A stretch of DNA of 64,000 nucleotides from Halovibrio salipaludis (GTDB taxonomy: Bacteria > Pseudomonadota > Gammaproteobacteria > Pseudomonadales > Oleiphilaceae), in contig NZ_NSKD01000003.1 in assembly GCF_002286965.1 (NCBI RefSeq), positions 186,001-250,000 of the forward strand, written 5' to 3'. Below, one piece after another: positions 44,736 through 53,915 of this stretch. A program made the translations under genes and the position numbers. Below the pieces are notes generated by a model that ran no database searches, had not been told where the DNA came from, and was given only the letters and a program-made list of their open reading frames with translations. The first letter of the stretch is position 1. The number at the start of each line of letters is the position of its first letter.

Positions 44736-45279
44736 TACCCCCGACAACACGGTGGTTCCCTTCCGCCCCGGCGCCTATACCGTCAGGCTGGCCAACCGGG
44801 GCTGGGAGCGGGATCATGCGCTGGCCCTGAGACACCAGGTTTTCTGTGTCGAGCAGGGTCTGTTCAGCAAATCCGACAGGGATGAAGTCGACCGCCACGC
44901 CCAGCCAATCGTAGCCCTTTCCTGGTACTCCGGTATGGCGGACCAGGTCGTGGGGACGGTCAGAATCCACGAGGCCAGCCCCGGTCTCTGGTACGGCTCG
45001 CGGCTGGCTGTGGCAGAAGGCTACCGCCGCATGGCCTGCCTTGGCACCGAACTCATCCGGCTTGCGGTGGGTACAGCCCATGCGCGGGGCTGCACTCGCT
45101 TTCTGGCCCAGGTCCAGCAGCGCAATGTGCCACTGTTCGAGTCCCTGCACTGGCAGGCACTTGAAACCATCGATGTACGCGGTCGGCCCCACGCCCTTAT
45201 GGAAGCTGATCTGGCCCAGTACCCGCCCTGCGCCGAAAGCGAGCTGGGCATTGTCACCACCAGCCACCGGGTCGCCTGA
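44725..45279 (+). CDS. nitE: NitE, GNAT-type N-acetyltransferase (MSMEG_0567 family)
   Basis: 184 residues of GNAT fold with the acyl-CoA region around GSRLAVAEGYRRMACLGTEL. Chosen start M-L-P-D-T overlaps nitD by 11 bp and has GGAG upstream; a longer frame inside nitD is rejected. Role in Nit1C is unknown. Confidence 0.82.
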   Translation: MLPDTPDNTVVPFRPGAYTVRLANRGWERDHALALRHQVFCVEQGLFSKSDRDEVDRHAQPIVALSWYSGMADQVVGTVRIHEASPGLWYGSRLAVAEGYRRMACLGTELIRLAVGTAHARGCTRFLAQVQQRNVPLFESLHWQALETIDVRGRPHALMEADLAQYPPCAESELGIVTTSHRVA

Positions 45280-46259
45280 TGCTTGATGCGCTGGTTGAGG
45301 CCGTACATGCCAGCCCTGGCATCGCAGGGAAGGCCGACATCGCGCCGGTGATGGAGCGGCTCGCCCCGCATGGCGCCGAATCCGGTGCTATCCGACTCGG
45401 TGATGACTGCGCGGCGATTCCGGATGGCGACGGCTGGTTGCTGTTCGCGATGGAAGGCTTCCTGAACACCCTGGTTGCGGAAGAGCCCCATTTCGCTGGC
45501 TACTGCGGGGTCCTTGTCAACATCAGCGATATCGCTGCCATGGGCGGTCGCCCCACCGCCGTGGCCGACGCCATCTGGAGCCGGGACCAGGAACACATGA
45601 CGCCCATTATCGAGGGCATGATGGAGGCCTCCAGGGTCTACAACCTGCCCGTCGTAGGCGGCCACAGCAGCACGGCCAGTGACGGGGAACAGCTGGCAGT
45701 GGCCATCATCGGCCGGGCCCGCCAACTGCTGACCAGCTTTGATGCTGCCCCCGGCGACCGTTTGCTCGCCGCCATCGACCTGCGGGGCCACTACCACGAA
45801 CCCTGGCCCAACTGGGATGCCAGCTCAGGCCAGGACCCGCAACGCCTGCGTCAGGATCTCGCCCTGCTGCCGGAGATCGCGGAAGCCGGCCTGTGCCGTG
45901 CGGCAAAGGACATCAGCATGGCCGGATTGATCGGTACCGCCCTCATGCTTTTCGAAAGCTCAGGCGTTGGCGCCACCCTCTACATCGACGATATCCCGAT
46001 GCCGGAATCCACGGACCCCATACGCTGGCTCGTACACACCTTCCCGAGCTACGGCTTTCTTCTGGCTGTGGCCCCGGAACATGAGGAAGCCGTGATCGAA
46101 CGTTTCGCTGAAAGGGACATTGCGTGTGCGCGTATCGGCACCTGTGACGCCACCCGAACCGTTCGGCTTCGAAACAACGAGGGTGAGCGTGGGATCTGGG
46201 ACTTCCACCAGACACCTCTTACGGGGTGTCCAACCGTTACCCCCGAACAAGGAGCCTAA
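45279..46259 (+). CDS. nitF: NitF, AIR synthase (PurM)-like protein
   Basis: 326 residues of the PurM/ThiL-like ATP-binding superfamily (Sll0787 group). N-terminal LGDDCAAIPDG and MEGFLNTLVAEEP correspond to the nucleotide/metal segments; ADAIWSRDQEHMTPIIEGMM and GHSSTASDGEQLAVAII follow. The start shares one base with the nitE stop (TGATG). Presumably activates a carbonyl or amide oxygen with ATP; substrate unknown. Confidence 0.87.
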   Translation: MLDALVEAVHASPGIAGKADIAPVMERLAPHGAESGAIRLGDDCAAIPDGDGWLLFAMEGFLNTLVAEEPHFAGYCGVLVNISDIAAMGGRPTAVADAIWSRDQEHMTPIIEGMMEASRVYNLPVVGGHSSTASDGEQLAVAIIGRARQLLTSFDAAPGDRLLAAIDLRGHYHEPWPNWDASSGQDPQRLRQDLALLPEIAEAGLCRAAKDISMAGLIGTALMLFESSGVGATLYIDDIPMPESTDPIRWLVHTFPSYGFLLAVAPEHEEAVIERFAERDIACARIGTCDATRTVRLRNNEGERGIWDFHQTPLTGCPTVTPEQGA

Positions 46260-46261
46260 CC

Positions 46262-46549
46262 ATGCCCCAGGTCTGGTTTCACGTCCGCTGGCCCGATAAC
46301 CACGTGACCCGGTGTTACTCGCCATCGACGGCCATCCGGGATTACCTGGCACCGCACACTGATTACCCCGTTACCGATTTTCTGGAACGCAGCCGACAGG
46401 CGCTGACGCAGGCCGGTGAGCGTGTTCGCCAGAAATACGGCTATGCCTGTAGCAGTGCGGCGGACCAGCTCGAAACACTGGAGATCACCGCCCAACCCTT
46501 TGTTGATCAGACGGATGCCATGATCCGTGTGGAGGAGTTTGAATCATGA
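46262..46549 (+). CDS. nitG: NitG, MSMEG_0570 family nitrogen-starvation protein
   Basis: 95 residues, no signal or membrane segment, starting after AAGGAG. Short basic-aromatic N-terminus (VWFHVRWPDNHVTRCYSPS) and helical C-terminus. A conserved Nit1C member of unknown function, with a stop overlapping the nitH start (ATGA). Confidence 0.85.
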   Translation: MPQVWFHVRWPDNHVTRCYSPSTAIRDYLAPHTDYPVTDFLERSRQALTQAGERVRQKYGYACSSAADQLETLEITAQPFVDQTDAMIRVEEFES

Positions 46550-47862
46550 CTCGGCAGACGCCCTTTGCCCCCGTAAATGACCAGATCCACTGGCCCGTCA
46601 TCGTTATCGGCGGCGGCCAGGCCGGCCTTTCCGCCAGCTACTGGCTCCAGCAGCACAGCATCCGGCACCTGGTGCTGGAAAAACACTCGGTGGGCCACGC
46701 CTGGCGCAACAACCGCTGGGACTCTTTCTGCCTGGTAACGCCGAACTGGCAGTGCCGGCTCCCGGGCTTCCCCTATGACGGCAATGACCCGAACGGCTTC
46801 ATGCCCCGCGATGCCATCGTTGATTACATCGAACGCTATGCCGCCTTCGTCAAACCGCCCCTGCTTCAGGGTGTGACGGTTGAGACCCTGCAACAGCACG
46901 ACTCCGGAGGCTACGAGCTGGTAACCACCGAGGGAAGGTTTACCGCAGACCAGGTGGTCATGGCGGTCAACGGCTATCACGTCCCCAACTGGCCAAGGCT
47001 CAGCGAACGCCTGCCAACGTCCATCGGGCAGTTGCATTCATCCGACTACAAGTCCCCCGAAACGCTGCCTGCCGGCGAGGTCCTGGTCATCGGCACGGGC
47101 CAGTCGGGGTGCCAGATCGCGGAGGACCTGCACCTGGCCGGACGCCGCGTTCACCTCTGTGTCGGCCGGGCACCCCGGGCGCCGCGCTGGTACCGGGGCC
47201 GTGATTCCGTGGACTGGCTGGAACGCATGGGTACCTACGATGTGAGCGTGGAGGAACACCCGGAACCGGCCTGGGATCTACGCCACAAGGCCAACCACTA
47301 CATGACCGGCCGTGACGGCGGGCGCGAGATCGACCTGCGCCGGTTCGCCCTGGAAGGCATGCAACTCTATGGTCGGGTTGCCGACATCCGTAACGGTACC
47401 CACCTGATCTTCGGGCAGGATCTCAGACAGAACCTGGACGCGGCGGACGACACCTACTGCCGGATCCGGGAGAGCATTGACCGCTACATCGAAAAGAACA
47501 ATATCCAGGCCCCCTTAGAGCCCGAGTACCGCCCCGTTTGGGAACCAGAGCGTGAGCCGGCGGAACTGGACATCGCGGACACCGGCATCACCAGCGTCAT
47601 CTGGGCCACCGGCTTCCACAGCGATTTCAGCTGGGTCCAGCTTCCGGTTTTCGACGGCGCCGGGGAACCAGTGCACCAGCGTGGCGTTACGCCAACGCCG
47701 GGCGCCTACTTCCTCGGCCTCCCCTGGCTCCACACCTGGGGCTCAGGCCGGTTTGCCTCCGTGGGTGAGGACGCGCGCCACATCGTGGAAGTCATTGCCA
47801 GTCGCCTGGAAAACGCATCACAGGTATCACCGTCCGCGCAGGGGGAGGCTATCCAGGCCTGA
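46546..47862 (+). CDS. nitH: NitH, MSMEG_0569 family flavin-dependent oxidoreductase
   Basis: 438-residue flavin monooxygenase-like protein. FAD fingerprint VIVIGGGQAGLSASYWLQQ; second dinucleotide motif VLVIGTGQSGCQIAEDLHL; C-terminal motif TSVIWATGFHSDFSWVQL. Last gene of the Nit1C operon, proposed in the literature to oxidise the nitrile/cyanide-derived intermediate; chemistry unresolved. Confidence 0.88.
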   Translation: MTRQTPFAPVNDQIHWPVIVIGGGQAGLSASYWLQQHSIRHLVLEKHSVGHAWRNNRWDSFCLVTPNWQCRLPGFPYDGNDPNGFMPRDAIVDYIERYAAFVKPPLLQGVTVETLQQHDSGGYELVTTEGRFTADQVVMAVNGYHVPNWPRLSERLPTSIGQLHSSDYKSPETLPAGEVLVIGTGQSGCQIAEDLHLAGRRVHLCVGRAPRAPRWYRGRDSVDWLERMGTYDVSVEEHPEPAWDLRHKANHYMTGRDGGREIDLRRFALEGMQLYGRVADIRNGTHLIFGQDLRQNLDAADDTYCRIRESIDRYIEKNNIQAPLEPEYRPVWEPEREPAELDIADTGITSVIWATGFHSDFSWVQLPVFDGAGEPVHQRGVTPTPGAYFLGLPWLHTWGSGRFASVGEDARHIVEVIASRLENASQVSPSAQGEAIQA

Positions 47863-47915
47863 TCAGCGAAACCATCTCTCCCAGCTTCGATCATGATGCT
47901 GGGCAAATATGGATA

Positions 47916-47940
47916 TGCTCCGGGAGCGATTCCCGGAGCA
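47916..47940. terminator. Hairpin between convergent nitH and fghA
   Basis: TGCTCCGGGA-gcgat-TCCCGGAGCA: a perfect 10-bp stem with a 5-base loop in the 122-bp convergent gap. No long T-run follows on the plus strand; on the minus strand ATATTTG follows within 15 bases. Likely a bidirectional transcription barrier. Confidence 0.55.
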
Positions 47941-47984
47941 CAGGGGACTGTTCGAGGCGTTGACACGGAAATAACCGCCACCAA

Positions 47985-48827
47985 TCACAGGTGGCGGAAA
48001 TGAAACCGCAGGTGGTCCTCGATGAAGCTGGCAATGAAGAAGTAGGAATGGTCATACCCGGGCTGATGCCGCAAGGTCAGGTCGCCACCAACCTCGCCAC
48101 AGGCGGCTTCCAATGCCTCCGGCTGGAGCTGACCCGCTTCCAGGAAGTTGTCCGCACCCCCCTGGTCCACCAGAAGCGAATGCGGTGCCCCGTTAGCGCG
48201 GATCAGCTCGCAGGCATCCCATGCCTTCCAGGTGTCACGGTCATCGCCCAGGTAGCCCCCGAACGCCTTTTCGCCCCAGGAACAGTTGAGGGGATGACAG
48301 ATGGGTGCAAAGGCCGAGACGGACTGGTAGCGCTCCGGGTTATGGAGGGCACAGACCAGGGCGCCGTGGCCACCCATCGAGTGCCCTGAAATGGCCTCCT
48401 GCCCACTGAGCGGGAAGGCGTTGTGCACCAGGTCCGGCAGCTCATCCACCACATAGCTGTACATGTGATAGTGCTGGTTCCAGGGCGCCTCAGTCGCATC
48501 CACGTAGAACCCCGCGCCCGATCCGAAATCGTAGCTGTCGTGCTCACCGGGCAGGTCCGTGCCACGCGGGCTGGTGTCCGGGCAGATGATCGCCATGCCC
48601 AGTTCAGCCGCCACACGGTGGGCACCGGCCTTCTGCATGAAGTTCTCGTCCGTGCAGGTCAGGCCCGAGAGCCACCAGAGCAACGGGACGGACTGGGTTT
48701 CCGCCTGCGGCGGCAGGTAGATCCCGAAAACCATATCGCAGTCCAGGACCTCCGAGCGGTGGCGGTACCGCCGGAGCCAGCCGCCGAAGCTCTTGTTCTC
48801 TGAAACCAGTTCCAGTGTGTCGGTCAT
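47985..48827 (-). CDS. fghA: S-formylglutathione hydrolase
   Basis: 280-residue esterase-D-type alpha/beta hydrolase that converts S-formylglutathione to formate and glutathione. Nucleophile elbow GHSMGGHGALVCAL; oxyanion/acid region LVDQGGADNFLEAG; catalytic His in GYDHSYFFIASFI. Follows frmA by 9 bp on the same strand, so they form a formaldehyde-oxidation pair that would handle formaldehyde from the NMG pathway. Confidence 0.95.
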   Translation of the reverse strand: MTDTLELVSENKSFGGWLRRYRHRSEVLDCDMVFGIYLPPQAETQSVPLLWWLSGLTCTDENFMQKAGAHRVAAELGMAIICPDTSPRGTDLPGEHDSYDFGSGAGFYVDATEAPWNQHYHMYSYVVDELPDLVHNAFPLSGQEAISGHSMGGHGALVCALHNPERYQSVSAFAPICHPLNCSWGEKAFGGYLGDDRDTWKAWDACELIRANGAPHSLLVDQGGADNFLEAGQLQPEALEAACGEVGGDLTLRHQPGYDHSYFFIASFIEDHLRFHFRHL

Positions 48828-48836
48828 GTATGTTCC

Positions 48837-50018
<1,182 letters not shown>

Positions 50019-50060
50019 TTAATGCACCATACGACAAAGGATTATTGCTGGAGAGCAACA

Positions 50061-50948
50061 ATGCAGCACTGGGACCGGATCGAGGCCTTTGTCCAGGTGG
50101 TGCGACAGGGGTCATTCGCCAACGCCGCCCGTCACCTGGGGGTTTCAAGCTCCCATGTCAGCCGCCTGGTAACCCGGCTGGAAACCCAGCTTGATACCCA
50201 GCTTCTGTACCGCACCACCCGCCAGCTGGGGCTGACAGACGCGGGCGAAGTGTACTTCAACCACTGTGCGCACCTGTTCGATGGTTTCCAGGAGGCCCTC
50301 AACGCCATCGGCGATTACCAGCAACGACCAAGCGGTGTCCTGCGTCTCACCTGTGCCGCCACTTTCGGGGAGCGCTACATTGCGCCACTGGTCAATAACT
50401 TCCTGCTCCGCCATCCCCAGCTGACTGTCGACCAGGAGTACACCAATCGCTGGGTGGATATCGTCAATGAGGGCTTCGATGTGGGGGTGCGTGCCGGCTC
50501 CATGCCCAGTTCATCGCTGATCGGGCGTCGACTGTGTGACAGGCGTGAATACGTTGTCGGTTCTCCAGCCTACTTCAGGCAGCGACCACGACCTGAGTCG
50601 CTTGATGATCTCGCCAGCCACAATTGTCTGGTGGGCTCCAACGACTACTGGAGCTTTGACGTCGCGCAGCAGCACCGCACGCTCAGGGTCCACGGCAACT
50701 GGCGGGGCAATTCCGGGGAGGCGCTTCTGGATGCGGTTCTGAAGGGGATCGGCCTGGCACAGCTGCCGGACTACTACGTGCAGCCCTACCTGGAGACGGG
50801 AGAGCTGGTTTCAGTACTCGATGACTGTATGTGTACCCACACTGCTGTCTGGGTCGTTTACCCCCGGCATAGGCACGTGTCTCCCAAGGTACGCCAGTTC
50901 GTGGATTTCCTGGTTGAGAACATCAACGCCGACGAAACACCTCAGTAA
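50061..50948 (+). CDS. LysR family transcriptional regulator
   Basis: 295 residues: HTH at the N-terminus (WDRIEAFVQVVRQGSFANAA, HLGVSSSHVSRLVTRLETQL) and a LysR effector domain. Divergent from frmA-fghA, so it probably controls formaldehyde oxidation. ATG chosen at M-Q-H-W-D with GGAGAG upstream; an in-frame ATG 39 bp earlier has no site. The last 7 bp overlap eutC on the opposite strand. Confidence 0.88.
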   Translation: MQHWDRIEAFVQVVRQGSFANAARHLGVSSSHVSRLVTRLETQLDTQLLYRTTRQLGLTDAGEVYFNHCAHLFDGFQEALNAIGDYQQRPSGVLRLTCAATFGERYIAPLVNNFLLRHPQLTVDQEYTNRWVDIVNEGFDVGVRAGSMPSSSLIGRRLCDRREYVVGSPAYFRQRPRPESLDDLASHNCLVGSNDYWSFDVAQQHRTLRVHGNWRGNSGEALLDAVLKGIGLAQLPDYYVQPYLETGELVSVLDDCMCTHTAVWVVYPRHRHVSPKVRQFVDFLVENINADETPQ

Positions 50949-51715
50949 CCCTCGATCCCCGGCTCGCCCTGTTCGAGCAACTGGCTTTCATCCTTCAGCG
51001 AGACGCCCGTCAGGCCGACCCGGAGTGCGCCCTTGACCAGGTACATCATGGTGTTTGCCGCCACCTCCGGCGCCTGGCCACCATCCCGGATATTCGAAAG
51101 GCAGTTTCGCTCGGCATCCGTGATACCCGGGCGCGGGCCATAGGTCAGGTAGGCACCCAGGCTGTCAGCCGCCGAGAGCCCCGGACGTTCCCCGATGAGT
51201 ACGACCACCAGTTTCGCACCAAGGCCGGCGCCGATCGGATCACCAATGGCCACGCGCCCCTGGCGGGCCAGGACGATGGGCGCGAGACTCAACCCCTCCC
51301 CGGCAGCAAGCCTGCCAAAGGCCTGAATGAGCGGAACCGCGTTCTCCGCAACCGCCAGGCCGGACAGACCATCCGTAACCACGATGCTGACATCCCAGGG
51401 GGCCCCTTCCATTCCCTCAAGCCGCTGGTTCTCACCCTCTGCCAGCTGTCTGCCCAGGTCCGGCCTCCGCAGGTAGATCTCACGCGAGTCAGCAGCGCTG
51501 GCGACCTCCGCGCAGGGGTACCCGAGTTCTTCGATACGCGCCTTCAGGGCGCCGAAGTCGAGTTCGTAGTAGACCGCATCACGGGCTCGGGCCCAGTCAT
51601 ACTGGAAGGCCAGCAATTCCCTGGTGCCCAGGCTTGAGCCTGCAGTGCCCAGGGCAATCCGGGCGTTGGTCAGTTCACGCAGGCGGCGGTAGGCGGGTGG
51701 CAGTTCCCGGTTCAT
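50942..51715 (-). CDS. eutC: Ethanolamine ammonia-lyase small subunit
   Basis: 257 residues. Conserved ARIALGTAGSSLGTRELLAF at the N-terminus and VVLIGERPGLSAADSLGAYL, YGPRPGITDAERNCLSNIRD at the cobalamin-binding end. With EutB it splits ethanolamine to acetaldehyde and ammonia using adenosylcobalamin. The start overlaps the eutB stop by 4 bp (ATGA). Confidence 0.95.
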   Translation of the reverse strand: MNRELPPAYRRLRELTNARIALGTAGSSLGTRELLAFQYDWARARDAVYYELDFGALKARIEELGYPCAEVASAADSREIYLRRPDLGRQLAEGENQRLEGMEGAPWDVSIVVTDGLSGLAVAENAVPLIQAFGRLAAGEGLSLAPIVLARQGRVAIGDPIGAGLGAKLVVVLIGERPGLSAADSLGAYLTYGPRPGITDAERNCLSNIRDGGQAPEVAANTMMYLVKGALRVGLTGVSLKDESQLLEQGEPGIEGY

Positions 51716-53124
51716 GTCGGGTCCTCCATGGCGGCGGCCGGGAGCTGCCGGGCGTGCGCCAGCAACTTCTGGTCCCCGCTCGGGGACAGCAGCCGATTCT
51801 GGGCGTCGAATACGCCCATGGCCTGCAGCCACTGCTCGAATTCAGGCGCCGGGCGTTTGCCCAGCAGCTGGCGGATGTAATTCACATCGTGAAAGGAGGT
51901 GCTCTGGTAGCCGAGCATAATGTCGTCCGCTCCCGGCACTCCCATCACGAACTGGCACCCAGCGGTTGCCAGCAGTGTCAGCAGGCCATCCATGTCGTCC
52001 TGGTCCGCCTCGGCATGGTTGGTATAGCAGACATCGCACCCCATGGGCAGCCCCATCAGCTTGCCGCAGAAATGATCCTCCAGCCCGGCACGGGTGATCT
52101 GCTTGCCATCCATCAGATACTCCGGGCCGATGAACCCGACCACCGTGTTAACGAGCAGTGGGTCGAATTCGCGGGCAACCGCATAGGCACGTGCCTCGCA
52201 GGTCTGCTGGTCAATGCCATGATGCGCGTCTGCGGACAGGGAACTGCCCTGTCCGGTCTCAAAATACATAACGTTCTGGCCAATGCTTCCGCGCCCGAGC
52301 TCAAGCGCTGCTTCATGGGCCTCCCGCAGCAGCGCTAGATCAATCCCGAAGGCGCTGTTCGCAGCTTCGGTTCCGGCGATCGACTGGAAGATCAGATCGA
52401 CCGGCGCATTGCGCTTCATGGCTTCAATCGCCGTCGTGACATGCGCCAGGACACAGGACTGCATGGGAATGGCGTAGGCCTGGCGGAGATCATCCATCAA
52501 CTGCGTCAGCGCGATGTAGGACTGGACATTGTCCGTTGCCGGATTGATGCCCACGGTGGCATCGCCGCAACCGTTCAGGAGCCCATCGAGAATGGAGGCC
52601 GCAATCCCCGTCGGGTCATCAGTGGGGTGGTTCGGCTGGAGGCGGGAACTGAGCCGCCCTTCTCCACCAATGGTATTACGGAACCGGGTCTCAATCTGGA
52701 TGCGACTGGCCACGAGGATCAAGTCCTGGTTCCGCATGAGCTTGCTGACAGCGGCCACCATTTCCGGGGTCAGTCCCGGCGCCAGCCGGGCCAGCGCCTC
52801 ACCGTCGGCCTCGTAGCCCAGGAGCCAGTCCCGCCACTCCCCCACCGTCATGTGCGCAATCGGGCCGAAAGCCCCTGCATCATGCTGGTCCAGAATCAAA
52901 CGGGTTACCTCATCCTCGTCATAAGGAATGATCGGTTCCTCAAGAAACCGCGAGAGCGGCACATCAGCAAGCGCCATCCTGGCCGCCACCCGTTCCTCGG
53001 CTGACTCGGCCGTTACTCCCGCCAGCTGGTCACCCGATCGGAGCGGACTCGCCCGGGCCAGCAACGTGGCCAGATCCGGAAAGGTGTAGCGCCGCGCGCC
53101 AAGATCGACCGAATAGCCCTTCAT
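51712..53124 (-). CDS. eutB: Ethanolamine ammonia-lyase large subunit
   Basis: 470 residues, catalytic TIM barrel. Landmarks: LMRNQDLILVASRIQIETRF, GRLSSRLQPNHPTDDPTGIA, GDATVGINPATDNVQSYI, VMYFETGQGSSLSADAHHGI and the late YTNHAEADQDDMDGLLTLLA. No ethanolamine permease, EutA reactivase or microcompartment genes are adjacent, so it serves simple nitrogen (and carbon) release. A sigma-54 promoter lies just upstream. Confidence 0.96.
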   Translation of the reverse strand: MKGYSVDLGARRYTFPDLATLLARASPLRSGDQLAGVTAESAEERVAARMALADVPLSRFLEEPIIPYDEDEVTRLILDQHDAGAFGPIAHMTVGEWRDWLLGYEADGEALARLAPGLTPEMVAAVSKLMRNQDLILVASRIQIETRFRNTIGGEGRLSSRLQPNHPTDDPTGIAASILDGLLNGCGDATVGINPATDNVQSYIALTQLMDDLRQAYAIPMQSCVLAHVTTAIEAMKRNAPVDLIFQSIAGTEAANSAFGIDLALLREAHEAALELGRGSIGQNVMYFETGQGSSLSADAHHGIDQQTCEARAYAVAREFDPLLVNTVVGFIGPEYLMDGKQITRAGLEDHFCGKLMGLPMGCDVCYTNHAEADQDDMDGLLTLLATAGCQFVMGVPGADDIMLGYQSTSFHDVNYIRQLLGKRPAPEFEQWLQAMGVFDAQNRLLSPSGDQKLLAHARQLPAAAMEDPT

Positions 53125-53161
53125 CTTTACCCCCTGTCAACGGCATTCCCTTTCTGGGCCA

Positions 53162-53177
53162 TGCAAGTTGGCTGCCA
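53162..53177 (-). promoter_or_regulatory. Sigma-54 (-24/-12) promoter for eutBC
   Basis: Read on the minus strand: TGGCAG-CCAAC-TTGCA, one mismatch to TGGCAC-N5-TTGCW with GG and GC exactly placed. The predicted start near 53151 leaves a 27-nt leader before the eutB ATG. It sits in the 64-bp gap after the XRE-cupin gene. Confidence 0.6.
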
Positions 53178-53188
53178 CACGCATCGCG

Positions 53189-53857
53189 TCACTCCTTCTG
53201 GGAGAACACGGTCATGGCGAGAAAGCGAATCGGTACCCGGTTAAGCCGCTCGGGCCCGTGGGGAACCTGAGCGTCAAAGGTGAATGAATCCCCCGGTTCC
53301 AGGGTGTAGACATGCTGACCGTGACGGTAATCGATCTGCCCTTCCAGCATGTAGATAAACTGCACCCCTTCGTGCTGGAAGGTGGGGAAGGCCTCGCTTT
53401 CATCGTCCATGGAAATCAGGAAGGGCTCGAAATTGCGCTGATGCCCACGGTTGTACGCCAACAGATGATAGGTGTGCCCCTTCTTGGTGCCCCGACGCAC
53501 CACTTCAAGCCCGTCACCGGCCTTGACGTGCTGGGCACCGCCTTCCGGTGAATCGTAATCGCGGAACAGCTGGGACAGAGTCAGCCCCAGTACACTGGTG
53601 AGGCGGGCCAGTGAATCCAGGCTCGTGGCCACCTGCCCGTTTTCGATCTTGCTGACCATCCCGCGGCTGAGCCCCGCCAGTTCCGCTACATCCGCAATCG
53701 TGAGCTCCTGGTTGATGCGGGTCTGGCGAAGCACCGTTCCGATGTAGCTTTCAAGCCCCATCTGGCGGTCCTCGTCAACGACCCTAGTCGCCAGTGTCTT
53801 GGGCACATAAGGATCTTTCGTCACGGCAACCGGTACCTTCTTCTGATCGACGTTCAT
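53189..53857 (-). CDS. XRE-family regulator with cupin domain
   Basis: 222 residues: HTH (about 45-100; LTIADVAELAGLSRGMVSKI) and a C-terminal cupin (FPTFQHEGVQFIYMLEGQ, YTLEPGDSFTFDAQVPHG). The arrangement is that of SutR-like regulators that sense a small metabolite. Lies 58 bp downstream of mgsC on the same strand, so it may end the N-methylglutamate operon and control it. Chosen ATG has GGGAGG upstream; the longer frame has none. Confidence 0.82.
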   Translation of the reverse strand: MNVDQKKVPVAVTKDPYVPKTLATRVVDEDRQMGLESYIGTVLRQTRINQELTIADVAELAGLSRGMVSKIENGQVATSLDSLARLTSVLGLTLSQLFRDYDSPEGGAQHVKAGDGLEVVRRGTKKGHTYHLLAYNRGHQRNFEPFLISMDDESEAFPTFQHEGVQFIYMLEGQIDYRHGQHVYTLEPGDSFTFDAQVPHGPERLNRVPIRFLAMTVFSQKE

Positions 53858-53915
53858 CCCGGGGCTACCTCCCGTAACCCCGGGCATGAAGAATCAGTAT
53901 AGCAAGGGGGCGCGG

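Noticed and set aside
53363-53379. NtrC-like site for eutBC within the XRE-cupin gene
   Set aside because: GCAC and GTGC half-sites are spaced one base short of the consensus and lie far upstream within coding sequence.
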